From: Elephas maximus indicus
Taxonomy: Eukaryota; Chordata; Mammalia; Proboscidea; Elephantidae
Length of the DNA: 64,000 bases
Reading direction: 5' to 3'
NCBI RefSeq assembly: GCF_024166365.1
Contig: NC_064822.1
Location: 149,054,823-149,118,822, forward strand
In this document: one piece after another, positions 47,318-59,233 of the stretch
How the letters are laid out: each line of letters begins with the position of its first letter
Position numbering within the stretch: position 1 is the stretch's first letter
Notes under the pieces: generated by a model
The model's input: the letters and a program-made list of their open reading frames with translations, nothing else
What the model was told of the DNA's origin: nothing
Databases searched by the model: none
Program-made: the position numbers and the translations under genes

Positions 47318-47472
47318 CAAACCAAAAAACCAAACCCACTGCCGCCAAGTCAATTTCGACTCATAGAGACTCTATAGGACAGTGTAGAACTGCTCCATAG
47401 GGTTTCCAAGGAGCAGCTGGTGGATTTGAACTGCCGACCTTTTGATTAGCAGCTGAGCTCTTAACTGCTGCA
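47318..47472 (-). repeat. AfroSINE
   Basis: Short form on minus: A-rich 'accaaaaaaccaaaccc', 'ctgccgccaagtcaatttc', head 'aactgctgcacc'. It is followed at once by an inverted partial copy. Confidence 0.9.
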
Positions 47473-47473
47473 C

Positions 47474-47545
47474 CTGGAAACCCGGTAAGGCAGTTCTACT
47501 GTGTCCTATAGGGTCATTATGGGTCAGAACTGAAAGCAATTGGTG
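47474..47545 (+). repeat. AfroSINE 3' part, inverted neighbour
   Basis: 'ggaaacccggtaaggcag' to 'cattatgggtcagaactg'. Its order is reversed relative to 47318-47472, giving a hairpin-capable pair. Confidence 0.85.
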
Positions 47546-47589
47546 ATCATCCTTTACTTGCAATAGCTTCATGACCAGATTCCCTGTGT

Positions 47590-48198
47590 CCACTCTTAGT
47601 CCTACTACAATTCCCTCTGCATATAGTAGCCAGGATCACCTTTTAGAAAACATAAATAATATCATATAATCCCCCTGCTTAAAGCCCTTCAGTGGATTCC
47701 CCTTGGATTTAAAATGCAATCAATATCTCTAATGATCTACAAATACCTAATGATTATATCCCCACCTAGGTTTTCAACTATGTCTCCTACTATTCCACCT
47801 CTTACTCACTGGTCTTTTTTTTTTTTTTTTTTTTTTTACAACTCAAAGCACTTTTTTTGTATCAGTGACTTTACACTTTCTGTTCCATCTACCGAAAATA
47901 CTTTTCCTGCAGAGTACTAGATGTCTGATTCCTTTCGCTAATTCTGATCTTAACTCAAATCCACTTCCCAGATCATCATACGCTCTCCATCATAGCACTC
48001 TGGTTTCTCGCCTTACAGCAGTAATCACTAACTGGGTTTTTTTCATTCATTTATTGTCTGTTCAATGTGTGGTTACCATCGCACTGTAAACTCAAGGAGA
48101 CTAGAGACCTTGACTATCTTGCTCACTACTCTCTCCCTAGTACCTAGAATAGCATCTGTCAAATATTAAGAGGTAAATAAATATTTGTTGAATGCATG
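47590..48198 (+). mobile_element. L2 LINE 3' end
   Basis: 'aaagcccttcagtggattcc', 'ctaatgatctacaaatacc' and the end 'gtaaataaatatttgttgaat' are standard L2 3' text. A poly-T run at 47815-47837 interrupts it. Confidence 0.75.
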
Positions 48199-50278
48199 GA
48201 TTTTATAATGATACTTAAAACTGCCTGCTTTGTATTGCAATTATTTATGTATGTTGTGTGTCTGCTAATCAGCTTGTTCTTGAAAAGCATAGTTCATTAT
48301 CTGATTCATCTGTCATCTTTCATGATGCTCCCCAAAGAGGGAGACTCAATAAATAATTCTGGATTTATTTTTAATCACCAAATATCCATCGTCTTAACTC
48401 ACAACAGGGGAAATATATATAGGTAGATACCCAACCCGAGCACAAATAACTTTACTTAATCCTCTAAATTATGATTATAACAAGTTCTCCTAATTGAAAG
48501 CAGAATCACTAAAAATGACCAACAGGAAAATAAAAATAACTTAGTCTCGGTTTTACTACTATTATTAATAGTTCTAGGAAGAAATCCCTTCACACTCACA
48601 CTAGGTTAGACGAACAGACAATCAAGAAACCAAGTTAAATATTTTGTGGTCCACTGTGCTGTTAATAGAAATCGAACCTCAAAGGTCCACCATAGCTTCT
48701 TAAGTGTTTTTCTAATTGTATACAACTCTTTCCTTCATAAGAGAATATGGTTCTTATATGCCTATTCCATGGGAATAGCCATGGTTTTTCAATAGCATCT
48801 CTCATAGATTCCAGGAAAATGTGAGGTCTTATGTGCAAGGCTAAAAATTGGTACTCTTAGGCTGCACTGTGGAAGACTGTGGTTTCCCAAAATTAATGCT
48901 TTCCTGTTGGGTCCTATGCCCCCTCAATTAACTATAACTGCTGAGAATTCCAGTGGGGATGAAAGAGGTCAGAGTAAACAAGGAAAATTAGACTAAGAAG
49001 TATTTGAGATTATTATAAAATACCCCAGTCATTGGTGAAGAACAACAAACATACACATACAGAGTATTTAAATGGGCCTTAGACACAAAATTCCTCTCAG
49101 TTATACCCCATTACTAGTGGGCACAAAAATTTGCTGAAATTGGACCCCTATCTGCATTAATGGAATTCAAATTAAAAGATCCTAAAATGATGGGATCACT
49201 CAATTCCACGAACTGATAAACTGACCGATTTAAGACAATAATTAAAATGTGCAGCAGTCAACTATAGTTACCATTAAGACTGACACCGTTATATAAACAC
49301 ATTCTTAAGTTTTCTTCTAAACACTTTCCTTTGTAACTTACAATAGTAAAATATTTTTCTGTACCAATCCGATGAAAATTACGGATTCTTGTCAAGCTGA
49401 CCATATTGCTGCTTGCTTCCTGGAATCTTTTGATTATCCTATCTGAGTCAGTGTTGGCTTTGTGTGATTCAGCCCCCTCCTACACCTTTTTGTACATCGT
49501 ATTACATTCCCTTCTCTTGTCTAAGCTTGTCATGTAACTGTGGGAGCTTAATAAATGCTATCTAATTATAACGATTCTCCTTTTATTTTCCTTTACCTCC
49601 TTTTACTCTTTTCACATATATGTCTACTGAAAGTCAATCAACAACATTTATTGAACACCTACTCTACAAAGGAACAGCCCTTCTTCAATTCTAAAAGATA
49701 TTCTCATTTTCTTAATTGTATTATACAGATTGCCATTTCATCTACTCTGTCAAAGATAGTTTCCCATGGAAAGGTGATTTAAAAAAAAAAAGAGTTCATG
49801 CATGAGATATTTAACCATAATGTTGTTTTCTCAATTAGGAGTTTAATCTTTTAGGAATGAAGTTGTGTCTTTGCAAGTCTTGTATAGGACCACACAGAGT
49901 TTGCCAGTGATAAAGAAATAAAATGAAAAGAGAGGTACTCCTAACAATCAAATATATATGTGTTGCTAAACTTGGAACCTTGCTTACCAAATAATAATCA
50001 CTCAATAGTTATATAGATATTAGTATCATTTATAAAATAAACACATCTTTTTATAAGTGGAAATTAACATATTTGATTTTCACCTTAATGCTTTCTTTCA
50101 TGATGGAGGTTATGTGGCAGTGCATTATGTTTTAAATAAAATAAAATTACCAAGACAATCTTCTAATAATCCTATTTTTTAAGTTATCTGGAAAAATAGG
50201 CAATACCATAACAATTAAATTCTATTCCACAGTGGGTATTTTAGAATCATTGAAGCTTAAATCTGAAAGGGACCTTAA
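48199..50278. other. RASSF9 intron, unique DNA
   Basis: About 2 kb with no gene. 49640-49675 resembles an L2 or MIR tail. It ends at the L1 target site. Confidence 0.5.
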
Positions 50279-50291
50279 ATATTGAATTCAG
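50279..50291 (+). repeat. L1 target-site duplication, left
   Basis: 13-mer 'atattgaattcag', repeated exactly at 57436-57448. Confidence 0.95.
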
Positions 50292-50299
50292 AACGGGAG

Positions 50300-50312
50300 C
50301 CAAGATGGCGGA
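50300..50312 (+). promoter_or_regulatory. YY1-like site at L1 5' end
   Basis: 'caagatggcgga' lies about 10 bases from the L1 start. In primate L1 a YY1 site at the same place sets the transcription start. The motif and position are seen; the role is by analogy. Confidence 0.7.
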
Positions 50313-50439
50313 CTAGGCAGACGCTACCTCGGATCCCTCTTACAACAAAGACACGAAAAACAAGTGAATCCATCACATACACAACAATCTACAAACCCTG
50401 AACAACAAACACAGATTTAGAGACGGAGAACGAACTAAT

Positions 50440-50806
50440 ATGGGGAAGCAGCGATTGCTTCCAGAGCCTGGAGCCAGCGTACCAGTCAGGTACGGCACAA
50501 GCACAGAGAGCAGCTCCACCCCCCTGAACTAACCCCGGGAGGGGGACCAGCCGGTTCCACGGGCAGCGTGGGACGCAGCCGGTAGGAGAAGTCCCCGGGA
50601 GGCAGTGACTGGTCTTGGAGCAGAAAGAGCAGCGTCCGAGCCGGGACACTTGGTCATGGCACAAGCACGGGGACCTGCTCCACCCATCTGAACTAACCCC
50701 AGGAGGAGGCCCAACTGGTTCTCGGGAGCGGCACGGCCACGCGGCTGGAGGGACGAGAAGTCCCCTGGAGGCAGCGACTGATTTTGGAGTCGAGAGTGCA
50801 CCGTCC
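50440..50806 (+). promoter_or_regulatory. tandem monomers in L1 5' UTR
   Basis: Two GC-rich units of about 168 bases follow each other: 50471-50637 and 50638-50806. Shared blocks in order are 'ggcacaagcac', 'ctgaactaacccc', 'gagaagtcccc', 'ggaggcag' and 'gtcc' at the end. A third, partial unit precedes them at about 50440-50470 ('ggaagcagcgattg'). In mouse L1 such monomers are the promoter units; here the promoter role is inferred. Confidence 0.75.
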
Positions 50807-51141
50807 CAGTAGGGGAGTCTTGACGCTGGGCGTGGGGCTGGAAGCGGAGGATCTGACCGTGACTCCAGCGGGCCAGACCCCCCGGGGGCAATCTCCACAC
50901 AGCCAGCACACATAGGCGACGCTCCCCGCGGGAGTCTCAGATATAATAGTCATTCCAAGCAAGACAAGCAACTCTGGCTATATTCTGAGGTGCTACTCTC
51001 TTATCTCTCTGTTCCCTCCCCCACCCTCCCCAGGCGGCTTCATTAACATCTGAATAGCCTGAGCCAGAGGGAGAACTCTGATAGTGATCTGACTGCATTT
51101 TTTTTTTTAGGGGATTTTCTGGAAAAACTAGTTTCCCAGTG

Positions 51142-52159
51142 ATGGCTCGGAGACAACAATCCATATCAAACCACTTAAAGAAGCAGACCATGACAGCTTC
51201 TCCAACCCCCCAAACAAAAGAATCAAAATCTTTCCCAAATGAAGATACAATCTTGGAATTATGAGATACAGAATATAAAAAACTAATTTACAGAATGCTT
51301 AATGATATCACAAATGAAATTAGGATAACTGCAGAAAAAGCCAAGGAACACTCTGATAAAACTGTTGAAGAACTCAAAAAGATTATTCAAGAACATACTG
51401 GAAAAATTAATAAGTTGCAAGAATCCATAGAGAGACAACATGTTGAAATCCAAAAGATTAACAATAAAATAACAGAATTAGACAATGCACTAGGAAGTGA
51501 GAGGAGCAGACTCGAGCAATTAGAATGCAAACTGGGACATCTGGAGGACCAGGGAATCGACACCAACATAGCTGAAAAAAAATCAGATAAAAGAATTAAA
51601 AAAAATGAAGAAACCCTAAGAATTATGTGGGACTCTATCAAGAAGGATAACCTGCGGGTGATTGGAGTCCCAGAACAGGGAGGGGGGACAGAAAACACAG
51701 AGAAAATAGTTGAAGAACTCCTGACAGAAAACTTCCCTGACATCATGAAAGACGAAAGGATATCCTATCCAAGATGCTCATCGAACCCCATTTAAGATTG
51801 ATCCAAAAAGAAAAACACCAAGACATATTATCATCAAACTCACCAAAACCAAAGATAAACAGAAAATTTTAAAAGCAGCCAGGGAGAAAAGAAAGGTTTC
51901 CTTCAAGGGAGAATCAGTAAGAATATGTTCTGACTACTCAGCAGAAACCATGCAGGCAAGAAGGGAATGGGACGACATATACAGAATACTGAAGGAGAAA
52001 AACTGCCAGCCAAGGATCATATATCCAGCAAAACTCTCTCTGAAATATGAAGGCGAAATTAAGATATTTACAGACAAACACAAGTTTAGAGAATTTGCAA
52101 AAACCAAACCAAAGCTACAAGAAATACTAAAGGATATTGTTTGGTCAGAGAACCAATAA
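51142..52159 (+). pseudogene. L1 ORF1, broken (one stop, one frameshift)
   Basis: Would encode the L1 RNA-binding chaperone of about 338 residues, which forms trimers on L1 RNA. The start 'MARRQQSISNHLKKQ' is followed by a stop (TGA at 51262-51264, codon 41). The frame then resumes from 51295 with a coiled coil ('ELKKIIQEHTGKINKLQES') and the RNA-recognition fold ('DNLRVIGVPEQGG'). A frameshift near 51750-51775 moves the rest into the next frame. That frame carries 'IIIKLTKTKDKQKILKAA' and the C-terminal domain 'QARREWDDIYRILKEKN' to 'ILKDIVWSENQ', ending TAA at 52157. Two lesions only, so decay is recent. Confidence 0.92.
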
Positions 52160-52617
52160 TATCAGATATCAGCACAACACAAGGTCACAAAACAGAACGT
52201 CCTGATATCAACTCAAATAGGGAAATCACAAAAACAAACAAATTAAGATTAATTAAAAAAAAAATACACATAACAGGGAATCATGGTGGTCAATAGGTAA
52301 AAGATCACAATAATCAAAAAGAGGGACTAAATACAGGAGGCATTGAACTGCCATATGGAGAGTGATACAAGGCGATATAGAACAATACAAGTTAGGTTTC
52401 TACTTAGAAAAATAAGGGTAAATAATAAGGTAACCACAAAAAGGTATAACAACTCTATAACTCAAGATAAAAACCAAGAAAAACGTAACGACTCAACTAA
52501 CATAAAGTCAAGCACTATGAAAATGAGGATCTCACAATTTACTAAGAAAAACGCCTCAGCACAAAAAAGTATGTGCAAAAATGAAATTGTCAACAACACA
52601 CATAAAAAGGCATCAAA
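52160..52617 (+). other. L1 inter-ORF spacer, 458 bp
   Basis: A-rich non-coding DNA between the two L1 frames. It holds no long frame in step with ORF2. It is long next to the 63-base spacer of human L1. Confidence 0.8.
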
Positions 52618-55600
52618 ATGACAGCACTAAAAACTTATTTATCTATAATTACCCTGAATGTAAATGGACTAAATGCACCAATAAAGAGACAGAGAGTCAC
52701 AGACTGGATAAAGAAACACGATCCATCTATATGCTGCCTACAAGAGACACACCTTAGACTTAGAGACACAAACAAACTAAAACTCAAAGGATGGAAAAAA
52801 GTATATCAAGCAAACAATAAGCAAAAAAGAAGAGGAGTAGCAATATTAATTTCTGACAAAATAGACTTTAGACTTAAATCCACCACAAAGGATAAAGAAG
52901 GACACTATATAATGATAAAAGGGACAATTGATCAGGAAGACATAACCATATTAAATATTTATGCACCCAATGACAAGGCTGCAAGATACATAAATCAAAT
53001 TTTAACAGAATTGAAAAGCGAGATAGATACCTCCACAATTATAGTAGGAGACTTCAACACACCACTTTCGGAGAAGGACAGGACATCCAGTAAGAAGCTC
53101 AACGGAGACACGGAAGATCTAATTACAACAATCAACCAACTTGACCTCATTGACTTATACAGAACTCTCCACCCAACTGCTGCAAAGTATACTTTTTTTT
53201 CTAGCGCACATGGAACATTCTCTAGAATAGACCACATATTAGGTCATAAAACAAACCTTTGCAGAGTCCAAAACATCGAAATATTACAAAGCATCTTCTC
53301 AGACCACAAGGCAATAAAACTAGAGATCAATAACAGAAAAACTAGGGAAAAGAAATCAAATGCTTGGAAAATGAACAACACCCTTCTGAAAAAAGACTGC
53401 GTTATAGAAGACATTAAGGAGGGAATAAGGAAATTCATAGAAAGCAACGAGAATGAAAATACTTCCTATCAAAACCTCTGGGACACAGCAAAAGCAGTGC
53501 TCAGAGGCCAATTTATATCAATAAATGCACACATACAAAAAGAAGAGCGAGCCAAAATCAGAGAACTGTCCCTACAACTTGAACAAATAGAAAGTGAGCA
53601 ACAAAAGAATCCATCAGGCACCAGAAGAAAACAAATAATAAAAATTAGAGCTGAGCTAAATGAATTAGAGAACAGGAAAACAATTGAAAGAATTAACAAA
53701 GCCAAAAGCTGGTTCTTTGAAAAAATTAACAAAATTGATAAACCATTGGCTAGACTGACTAAAGAAATACAGGAGAGGAAACAAATAACCCGAATAAGAA
53801 ATGAGAAGGACCACATCACAACAGAACCAAATGAAATTAAAAGAATCATTTCAGATTATTATGAAAAATTGTACTCTAACAAATTTGAAAACCTAGAAGA
53901 AATGGATGAATTCCTGGAAAAACACTACCTACCTAAACTAACACATTCAGAAGTAGAACAACTAAATAGACCCAGAACAAAAAAAGAGATTGAAACGGTA
54001 ATCAAAAAACTCCCAACAAAAAAAAGCCCTGGCCCGGACGGCTTCACTGCAGAGTTCTACCAAACTTTCAGAGAAGAGTTAACACCACTACTACTAAAGG
54101 TATTCCAAAGCATAGAAAATGACGGAATACTACCCAACTCATTCTATGAAGCCACCATCTCCCTGATACCAAAACCAGGTAAAGACATTACAAAAAAAGA
54201 AAATGATAGACCTATATCCCTCACGAACATAGATGCAAAAATCCTCAACAAAATTCTAGCCAATAGAATCCAACAACACATCAAAAAAATAATTCACCCT
54301 GATCAAGTGGGATTTATACCAGGTATGCAAGGCTGGTTTAATATCAGAACAACCATTAATGTAATCCATCACATAAATAAAACAAAAGACAAAAACCACA
54401 TGATCTTATCAATTGATGCAGAAAAGGCATTTGACAAAGTCCAACACCCATTCATGATAAAAACTCTTACCAAAATAGGAATTGAAGGAAAATTCCTCAA
54501 CATAATAAAGGGCATCTATGCAAAGCCAACAGCCAATATCACTCTAAATGGAGAGAACCTGAAAGCATTTCCCTTGAGAACGGGAACCAGACAAGGATGC
54601 CCTTTGTCACCGCTCTTATTCAACATTGTGCTAGAAGTCCTAGCCAGGGCAATTAGGCTAGACAAAGAAATAAAAGGTATCCGGATTGGCAAGGAAGAAG
54701 TAAAGTTATCACTATTTGCAGATGACATGATTATATACACAGAAAACCCTAAGGAATCCTCCAGAAAACTACTGAAACTAATAGAAGAGTTTGGCAGAGT
54801 CTTAGGTTATAAAATAAACATACAAAAATCACTTGGATTCCTCTACATCAACAAAAAGAACACCGAAGAGGAAATAATCAAATCAATACCATTCACAGTA
54901 GCCCCCAAGAAGATAAGATACTTAGGAATAAATCTTACCAAGGATGTAAAAGACCTATACAAAGAAAACTACAAAGCTCTACTACAAGAAATTCAAAAGG
55001 ACATACTTAAGTGGAAAAACATACCCTGCTCATGGATAGGAAGACTTAACATAGTAAAAATGTCTATTCTACCAAAAGCCATCTATACATTTAACGCACT
55101 TCCGATCCAAATTCCAATGTCATATTTTAAGGGGATAGAGAAACAAATCACCAATTTCATATGGAAGGGAAAGAAGCCCCGGATAAGCAAAGCACTACTG
55201 AAAAAGAAGAAGAAAGTGGGAGGCCTCACCTTACCTGACTTCAGAACCTATTATACAGCCACAGTAGTCAAAACAGCCTGGTATTGGTACAACAACAGAC
55301 ACATAGACCAATGGAACAGAATTGAGAACCCAGACATAGATCCATCCACGTATGAGCAGCTGATATTTGACAAAGGACCAGTGTCAATTAACTGGGGAAA
55401 AGATAGCCTTTTTAACAAATGGTGCTGGCATAACTGGATATCCCTTTGCAAAAAAATGAAACAGGACCCATACCTCACACCATGCACAAAAACTAACTCC
55501 AAGTGGATCAAAGACCTAAACATAAAGACTAAAACGATAAAGATCATGGAAGAAAAAATTGGGACAACCCTAGGAGCCCTAATACAAGGTATAAACAGAA

Positions 55601-56433
55601 TACAAAACATTACCAAAAATGATGAAGAGAAACCCGATAACTGGGAGCTCCTAAAAATCAAACACCTATGCTCATCTAAAGACTTCTCCAAAAGAGTAAA
55701 AAGACCACCTACAGACTGGGAAAGAATTTTCAGCTATGACATCTCCGACCAGCGCCTGATCTCTAAAATCTACATGATTCTGTCAAAACTCAACCACAAA
55801 AAGACAAACAACCCAATCAAGAAGTGGGCAAAGGATATGAACACACATTTCACTAAAGAAGATACTCAGGCAGCCAACAGATACATGAGAAAATGCTCTC
55901 GATCATTAGCCATTAGAGAAATGCAAATTAAAACTACGATGAGATTCCATCTCACACCAGCAAGGCTGGCATTAATCCAAAAAACACAAAATAATAAATG
56001 TTGGAGAGGCTGCGGAGAGATTGGAACTCTCATACACTGCTGGTGGGAATGTAAAATGGTACAACCACTTTGGAAATCTATCTGGCGTTATCTTAAACAG
56101 TTAGCAATAGAACTACCATACAACCCAGAAATCCCACTCCTAGGAATATACCCTAGAGATACAAGAGCCTTCATACAGACAGATACATGCATACCCATGT
56201 TTATTGCAGCTCTGTTTACAATAGCAAAAAGTTGGAAGCAACCAAGGTGTCCATCAACGGATGAATGGGTAAATAAATTGTGGTATATTCACACAATGGA
56301 ATACTACGCATCGATAAAGAACAGTGACCAATCTCTGAAACATTTCATAACATGGAGGAACCTGGAAGGCATTATGCTGAGCGAAATGAGTCAGAGGCGA
56401 AAGGACAAATATTGTATAAGACCACTATTATAA
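52618..56433 (+). CDS. L1 ORF2 endonuclease/reverse transcriptase, intact
   Basis: A 1271-residue open frame, near the 1275 of human L1 ORF2p. It nicks target DNA and copies L1 RNA onto the nick. The start is supported by '[18 protein letters not shown]' right after the first Met. Endonuclease residues are all in place: Asn14, Glu43, Asp145 ('GDFNTPLS'), Asp205 ('RIDHILGHK') and His230 ('SDHKAI'), at the same numbers as in human. The reverse transcriptase has '[18 protein letters not shown]', '[18 protein letters not shown]' and the active site Phe-Ala-Asp-Asp, with the aspartates at codons 702-703. A C-terminal Cys/His cluster lies near codons 1128-1147 ('[14 protein letters not shown]'). 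No stop or frameshift. Whether it is active cannot be told from sequence, and its own ORF1 is broken. Confidence 0.97.
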   Translation: MTALKTYLSIITLNVNGLNAPIKRQRVTDWIKKHDPSICCLQETHLRLRDTNKLKLKGWKKVYQANNKQKRRGVAILISDKIDFRLKSTTKDKEGHYIMIKGTIDQEDITILNIYAPNDKAARYINQILTELKSEIDTSTIIVGDFNTPLSEKDRTSSKKLNGDTEDLITTINQLDLIDLYRTLHPTAAKYTFFSSAHGTFSRIDHILGHKTNLCRVQNIEILQSIFSDHKAIKLEINNRKTREKKSNAWKMNNTLLKKDCVIEDIKEGIRKFIESNENENTSYQNLWDTAKAVLRGQFISINAHIQKEERAKIRELSLQLEQIESEQQKNPSGTRRKQIIKIRAELNELENRKTIERINKAKSWFFEKINKIDKPLARLTKEIQERKQITRIRNEKDHITTEPNEIKRIISDYYEKLYSNKFENLEEMDEFLEKHYLPKLTHSEVEQLNRPRTKKEIETVIKKLPTKKSPGPDGFTAEFYQTFREELTPLLLKVFQSIENDGILPNSFYEATISLIPKPGKDITKKENDRPISLTNIDAKILNKILANRIQQHIKKIIHPDQVGFIPGMQGWFNIRTTINVIHHINKTKDKNHMILSIDAEKAFDKVQHPFMIKTLTKIGIEGKFLNIIKGIYAKPTANITLNGENLKAFPLRTGTRQGCPLSPLLFNIVLEVLARAIRLDKEIKGIRIGKEEVKLSLFADDMIIYTENPKESSRKLLKLIEEFGRVLGYKINIQKSLGFLYINKKNTEEEIIKSIPFTVAPKKIRYLGINLTKDVKDLYKENYKALLQEIQKDILKWKNIPCSWIGRLNIVKMSILPKAIYTFNALPIQIPMSYFKGIEKQITNFIWKGKKPRISKALLKKKKKVGGLTLPDFRTYYTATVVKTAWYWYNNRHIDQWNRIENPDIDPSTYEQLIFDKGPVSINWGKDSLFNKWCWHNWISLCKKMKQDPYLTPCTKTNSKWIKDLNIKTKTIKIMEEKIGTTLGALIQGINRIQNITKNDEEKPDNWELLKIKHLCSSKDFSKRVKRPPTDWERIFSYDISDQRLISKIYMILSKLNHKKTNNPIKKWAKDMNTHFTKEDTQAANRYMRKCSRSLAIREMQIKTTMRFHLTPARLALIQKTQNNKCWRGCGEIGTLIHCWWECKMVQPLWKSIWRYLKQLAIELPYNPEIPLLGIYPRDTRAFIQTDTCIPMFIAALFTIAKSWKQPRCPSTDEWVNKLWYIHTMEYYASIKNSDQSLKHFITWRNLEGIMLSEMSQRRKDKYCIRPLL

Positions 56434-57435
56434 GATCTTGAGAAATAGTAAACCTGAGAAGAACACATACTTTTGTGGTTACGAGGGGGGGAGGGAGGGA
56501 GGGTGGGAGAGGGTTTTTTATTGATTACTCAGTAGATAAGAACTGCTTTAGGTGAAGGGAAAGACAACACTCAATACATGGAAGGTCAGCTCAATTGGAC
56601 TGGACCAAAAGCAAAGAAGTTTCCGGGATAAAATGAATGCTTCAAAGGTCAGCGGAGCAAGTGCGGGGGTCTGGGGAACATGGTTTGCGGGGACTTCTAA
56701 GTCAATTGGCAAAATAATTCTATTATGAAGTCATTCTGCATCCCACTTTGAAATGTGGCGTCTGGGGTCTTAAATGCTAACAAGCGGCCATCTAAGATGC
56801 AGCAATTGGTCTCAACCCACCTGGAGCAAAGGAAAATGAAGAACACCAAGGCCACACGACAACTAAGAGCCCAGGAGACAGAAAGGGCCACATGAACCAG
56901 AGACCTACATCATCCTGAGACCAGAAGAACTAGTTGGTGCCCGGCCACAATCGATGACTGCCCTGACAGGGAGCACAGCAGAGGATCCCTGAGGGAACAG
57001 GAGATCAGGGGGATGCAGACCCCAAATTCTCATAAAAAGACCAAACTTAATGGTCTGACTGAGACTGGAGGAATCCCGGCGGCCATGCTCCCCAGACCTT
57101 CAGTTGACACAGGACAGGAACCATCCCCGAAGACAACTCATCAGAAATGAAAGGGACTGGTCAGCGGGTGGGAGAGAGACGCTGATGAAGAGTGAGCTAA
57201 TTATATCAGGTGGACACTTGAGATTGTGTTGGCAACTCTTGTCTGGAGGGGGAATGGGAGGATAGAGAGAGAGGGAAGCCGGCAAAATTGTCAAGAAAGG
57301 AGAGACTGAAAGGGCTGACTCAAGAGGGGGAGAGCAAGTGGGAGTAGGGAGTGAGATGTATGTAAACTTATATGTGACAGACTGATTGGATTTGTAAATG
57401 TTCACTTGAAGCTTGATAAAAGTTATTAAAAAAAT
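56434..57435 (+). other. L1 3' UTR with G-rich tract
   Basis: Contains a run of G-tracts at about 56483-56512 ('gagggagggagggtggga') able to form a G-quadruplex, as many mammalian L1 3' UTRs do. It ends 'aaaagttattaaaaaaa'; the A-tail is only about seven bases. Confidence 0.88.
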
Positions 57436-57448
57436 ATATTGAATTCAG
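57436..57448 (+). repeat. L1 target-site duplication, right
   Basis: 13-mer 'atattgaattcag', identical to 50279-50291. Confidence 0.95.
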
Positions 57449-57873
57449 TCTCCCATTTTATAAGATAAAGATAACACTAAAGTATTTAAATCATGTGACC
57501 TTTCATTTATCAAAAATCAAAAAAGACACATATGGAAATATCCCTTCAATTACATGATACTATACATTGCAAAATCACTAATTGGCTCATAATTTTGACT
57601 CAAAAGAAGTGTGAGGATTAAACCTAAAAGCTGACAGAAATCAAATATTTCATCAAATTCAAAAGGGTCTTCTGTACATTTGTAGACTTATTTCCAATTA
57701 CATTCAGTAACCTATAATCTATATCTAGGAGGAAAAAAGAGATCAGAGGTGATAAGGAAGTTCTAGTGACTCGAACTGAAGGTTTCAAAGCCCCAAATGC
57801 CAAAATACCAAAACCTTTAAACTTTAAAGATACAGATATACTTCACAGCATTTTGAATCTAACAGGTCTGAAC
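57449..57873. other. RASSF9 intron, nothing recognised
   Basis: No gene or repeat named. Confidence 0.45.
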
Positions 57874-58010
57874 AGAGTATAAATATTTATTGAGCATATA
57901 CTATGGACCTAGCACTGTGCTAAATTGTTTCTACAAAATAAGATTTAATCCAAATATTTGGTGGTCTGGGATTAACTATTTCACAGATGAGAAAACTAAA
58001 TCCTCAATGG
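57874..58010 (-). repeat. MIR-like relic
   Basis: 'attgagcatatactatgg' and 'gcactgtgctaaattg' are MIR text in reverse. Diverged. Confidence 0.6.
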
Positions 58011-58020
58011 GTCTTACAGA

Positions 58021-58205
58021 GTAACAGTTAAAGTCATGGGTTCAAATCTTGGCTCTACCACTTATTAATTTCTTAACTGCTTTGTGTCTTAGATGCCTCA
58101 TCTGTAAAACACGAAAAATAATAAGTACCTTTTTCATACTGTTGCTTTAAGGATTAAATTATTTGGTATATGTGAATCACTTAGAACAGTGCCTGGCACA
58201 TACTA
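58021..58205 (+). repeat. MIR SINE
   Basis: 'gggttcaaatcttggctctac', 'atgcctcatctgtaaaac' and 'agaacagtgcctggcacat' are the MIR core in forward orientation, one of the clearest MIR copies here. Confidence 0.88.
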
Positions 58206-58847
58206 TTATAAGGAATGTCAGCAGAAGTGGGTCTACCAGGAAGCTAACGAAGCCTAAAGCACCAGTGAGATTCCCTTATTTGTACAATCCCCTTCCAAGA
58301 CCTCTGAGTGGCCTGAGTAACTATTTTTTTACACATAATTCTGTATTGTTATACACATGTATAACTTGGATTTGCCAAGTTATACATGCTATGATTATTG
58401 TTGCTGTATTAAAAAAGAGTAAATATTTGCCCCAAGGCACACAGCTAATAACGGCACAGCTGGGATATGACTTACAGTTTATGTGATTATGAAGCTGGAA
58501 TACAAGCCAAGATATTTTTTCTACCTATTTCTAATATATTCCCTTTGCCTCATAAACTGTAGTAATTTCACACAAAGAGCATAAACTCTCCTTAAGAAAA
58601 AAAAAAAAAAAACCCAATCATAGAAGAGAATCATGTGTCAAAAATGGTCCCCCCTTCTCTCTCTTTCTGTTTCTCTCTCTCTTTTCTTCTCTTATAACTC
58701 ATAAGAAAAGGGAAATGCTCCACATTCAGCAGTGGGGTCTATAGTAACTATCCACCGTCATCTGCCAAGTCTTTCTGATAGTCATACGGGGTCTGTGCTC
58801 AAGGGGCACAAGGGAAGTAAGAACATTCCTAGAAAGACTGTTACCAT
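58206..58847. other. RASSF9 intron with CT-rich run
   Basis: A pyrimidine run lies at about 58650-58694 ('tctctctctttctgtttc'). Otherwise nothing is recognised. Confidence 0.45.
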
Positions 58848-59233
58848 CTGTCTGCCAGTTTGTCATACTTTGGTGGCTTGTGTGTTGCTATAATGCTGGA
58901 AGCTATGCCACTGGTATTTCAAATACCAACAAGGTTAACCACGATGAAAAGGTTTAAGCAGACCTTCTAAACTAGGAATCACTAGGTAGAAAGGTCTGGA
59001 AATCTACTTCTGAAGACCAGTCAGAGAAAACCTTATGGACCAAACAGATAGCTGTCTGTTATAGTGCTGGAAGATGAGACCCCTCGGTTGGAGGCACCAT
59101 ACCGTAGCTGCAACAATGGACTCAAACATATCAAGAAGCATGATGATGGCACAGGACCTGGCAAAGTTCTGTTCTGTTATACTCGGGGTTGCCATGAGTC
59201 AGAATCAACTCAATGGCAACTAACAACAACACT
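58848..59233 (+). repeat. composite SINE with RTE-type tail
   Basis: Same type as 14780: 'gttgctataatgctggaagc', 'gaaaggtctggaaatctac', then the RTE-like 3' part from 'gtagctgcaacaatggac' to 'caatggcaactaacaacaac'. The head is degraded. Short ORFs over it are chance. Confidence 0.8.

Larger units (their letters stand above)
50292..57435 (+). mobile_element. full-length L1 LINE (7.1 kb)
   Basis: Complete in layout: 5' UTR (50292-51141), ORF1 (51142-52159, broken), spacer (52160-52617), ORF2 (52618-56433, intact) and 3' UTR (56434-57435), ending in a short A-run. A perfect 13-base target-site duplication encloses it. The orientation is opposite to RASSF9, as most intronic L1s are. An unbroken 1271-codon ORF2 and an exact duplication suggest a young insertion by the standards of this window. 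It cannot act alone because ORF1 is interrupted. Confidence 0.97.

Noticed and set aside
55251-55691. Minus-strand frame of 146 codons over L1 ORF2
   Set aside because: It is a shadow of the intact ORF2 on the other strand.
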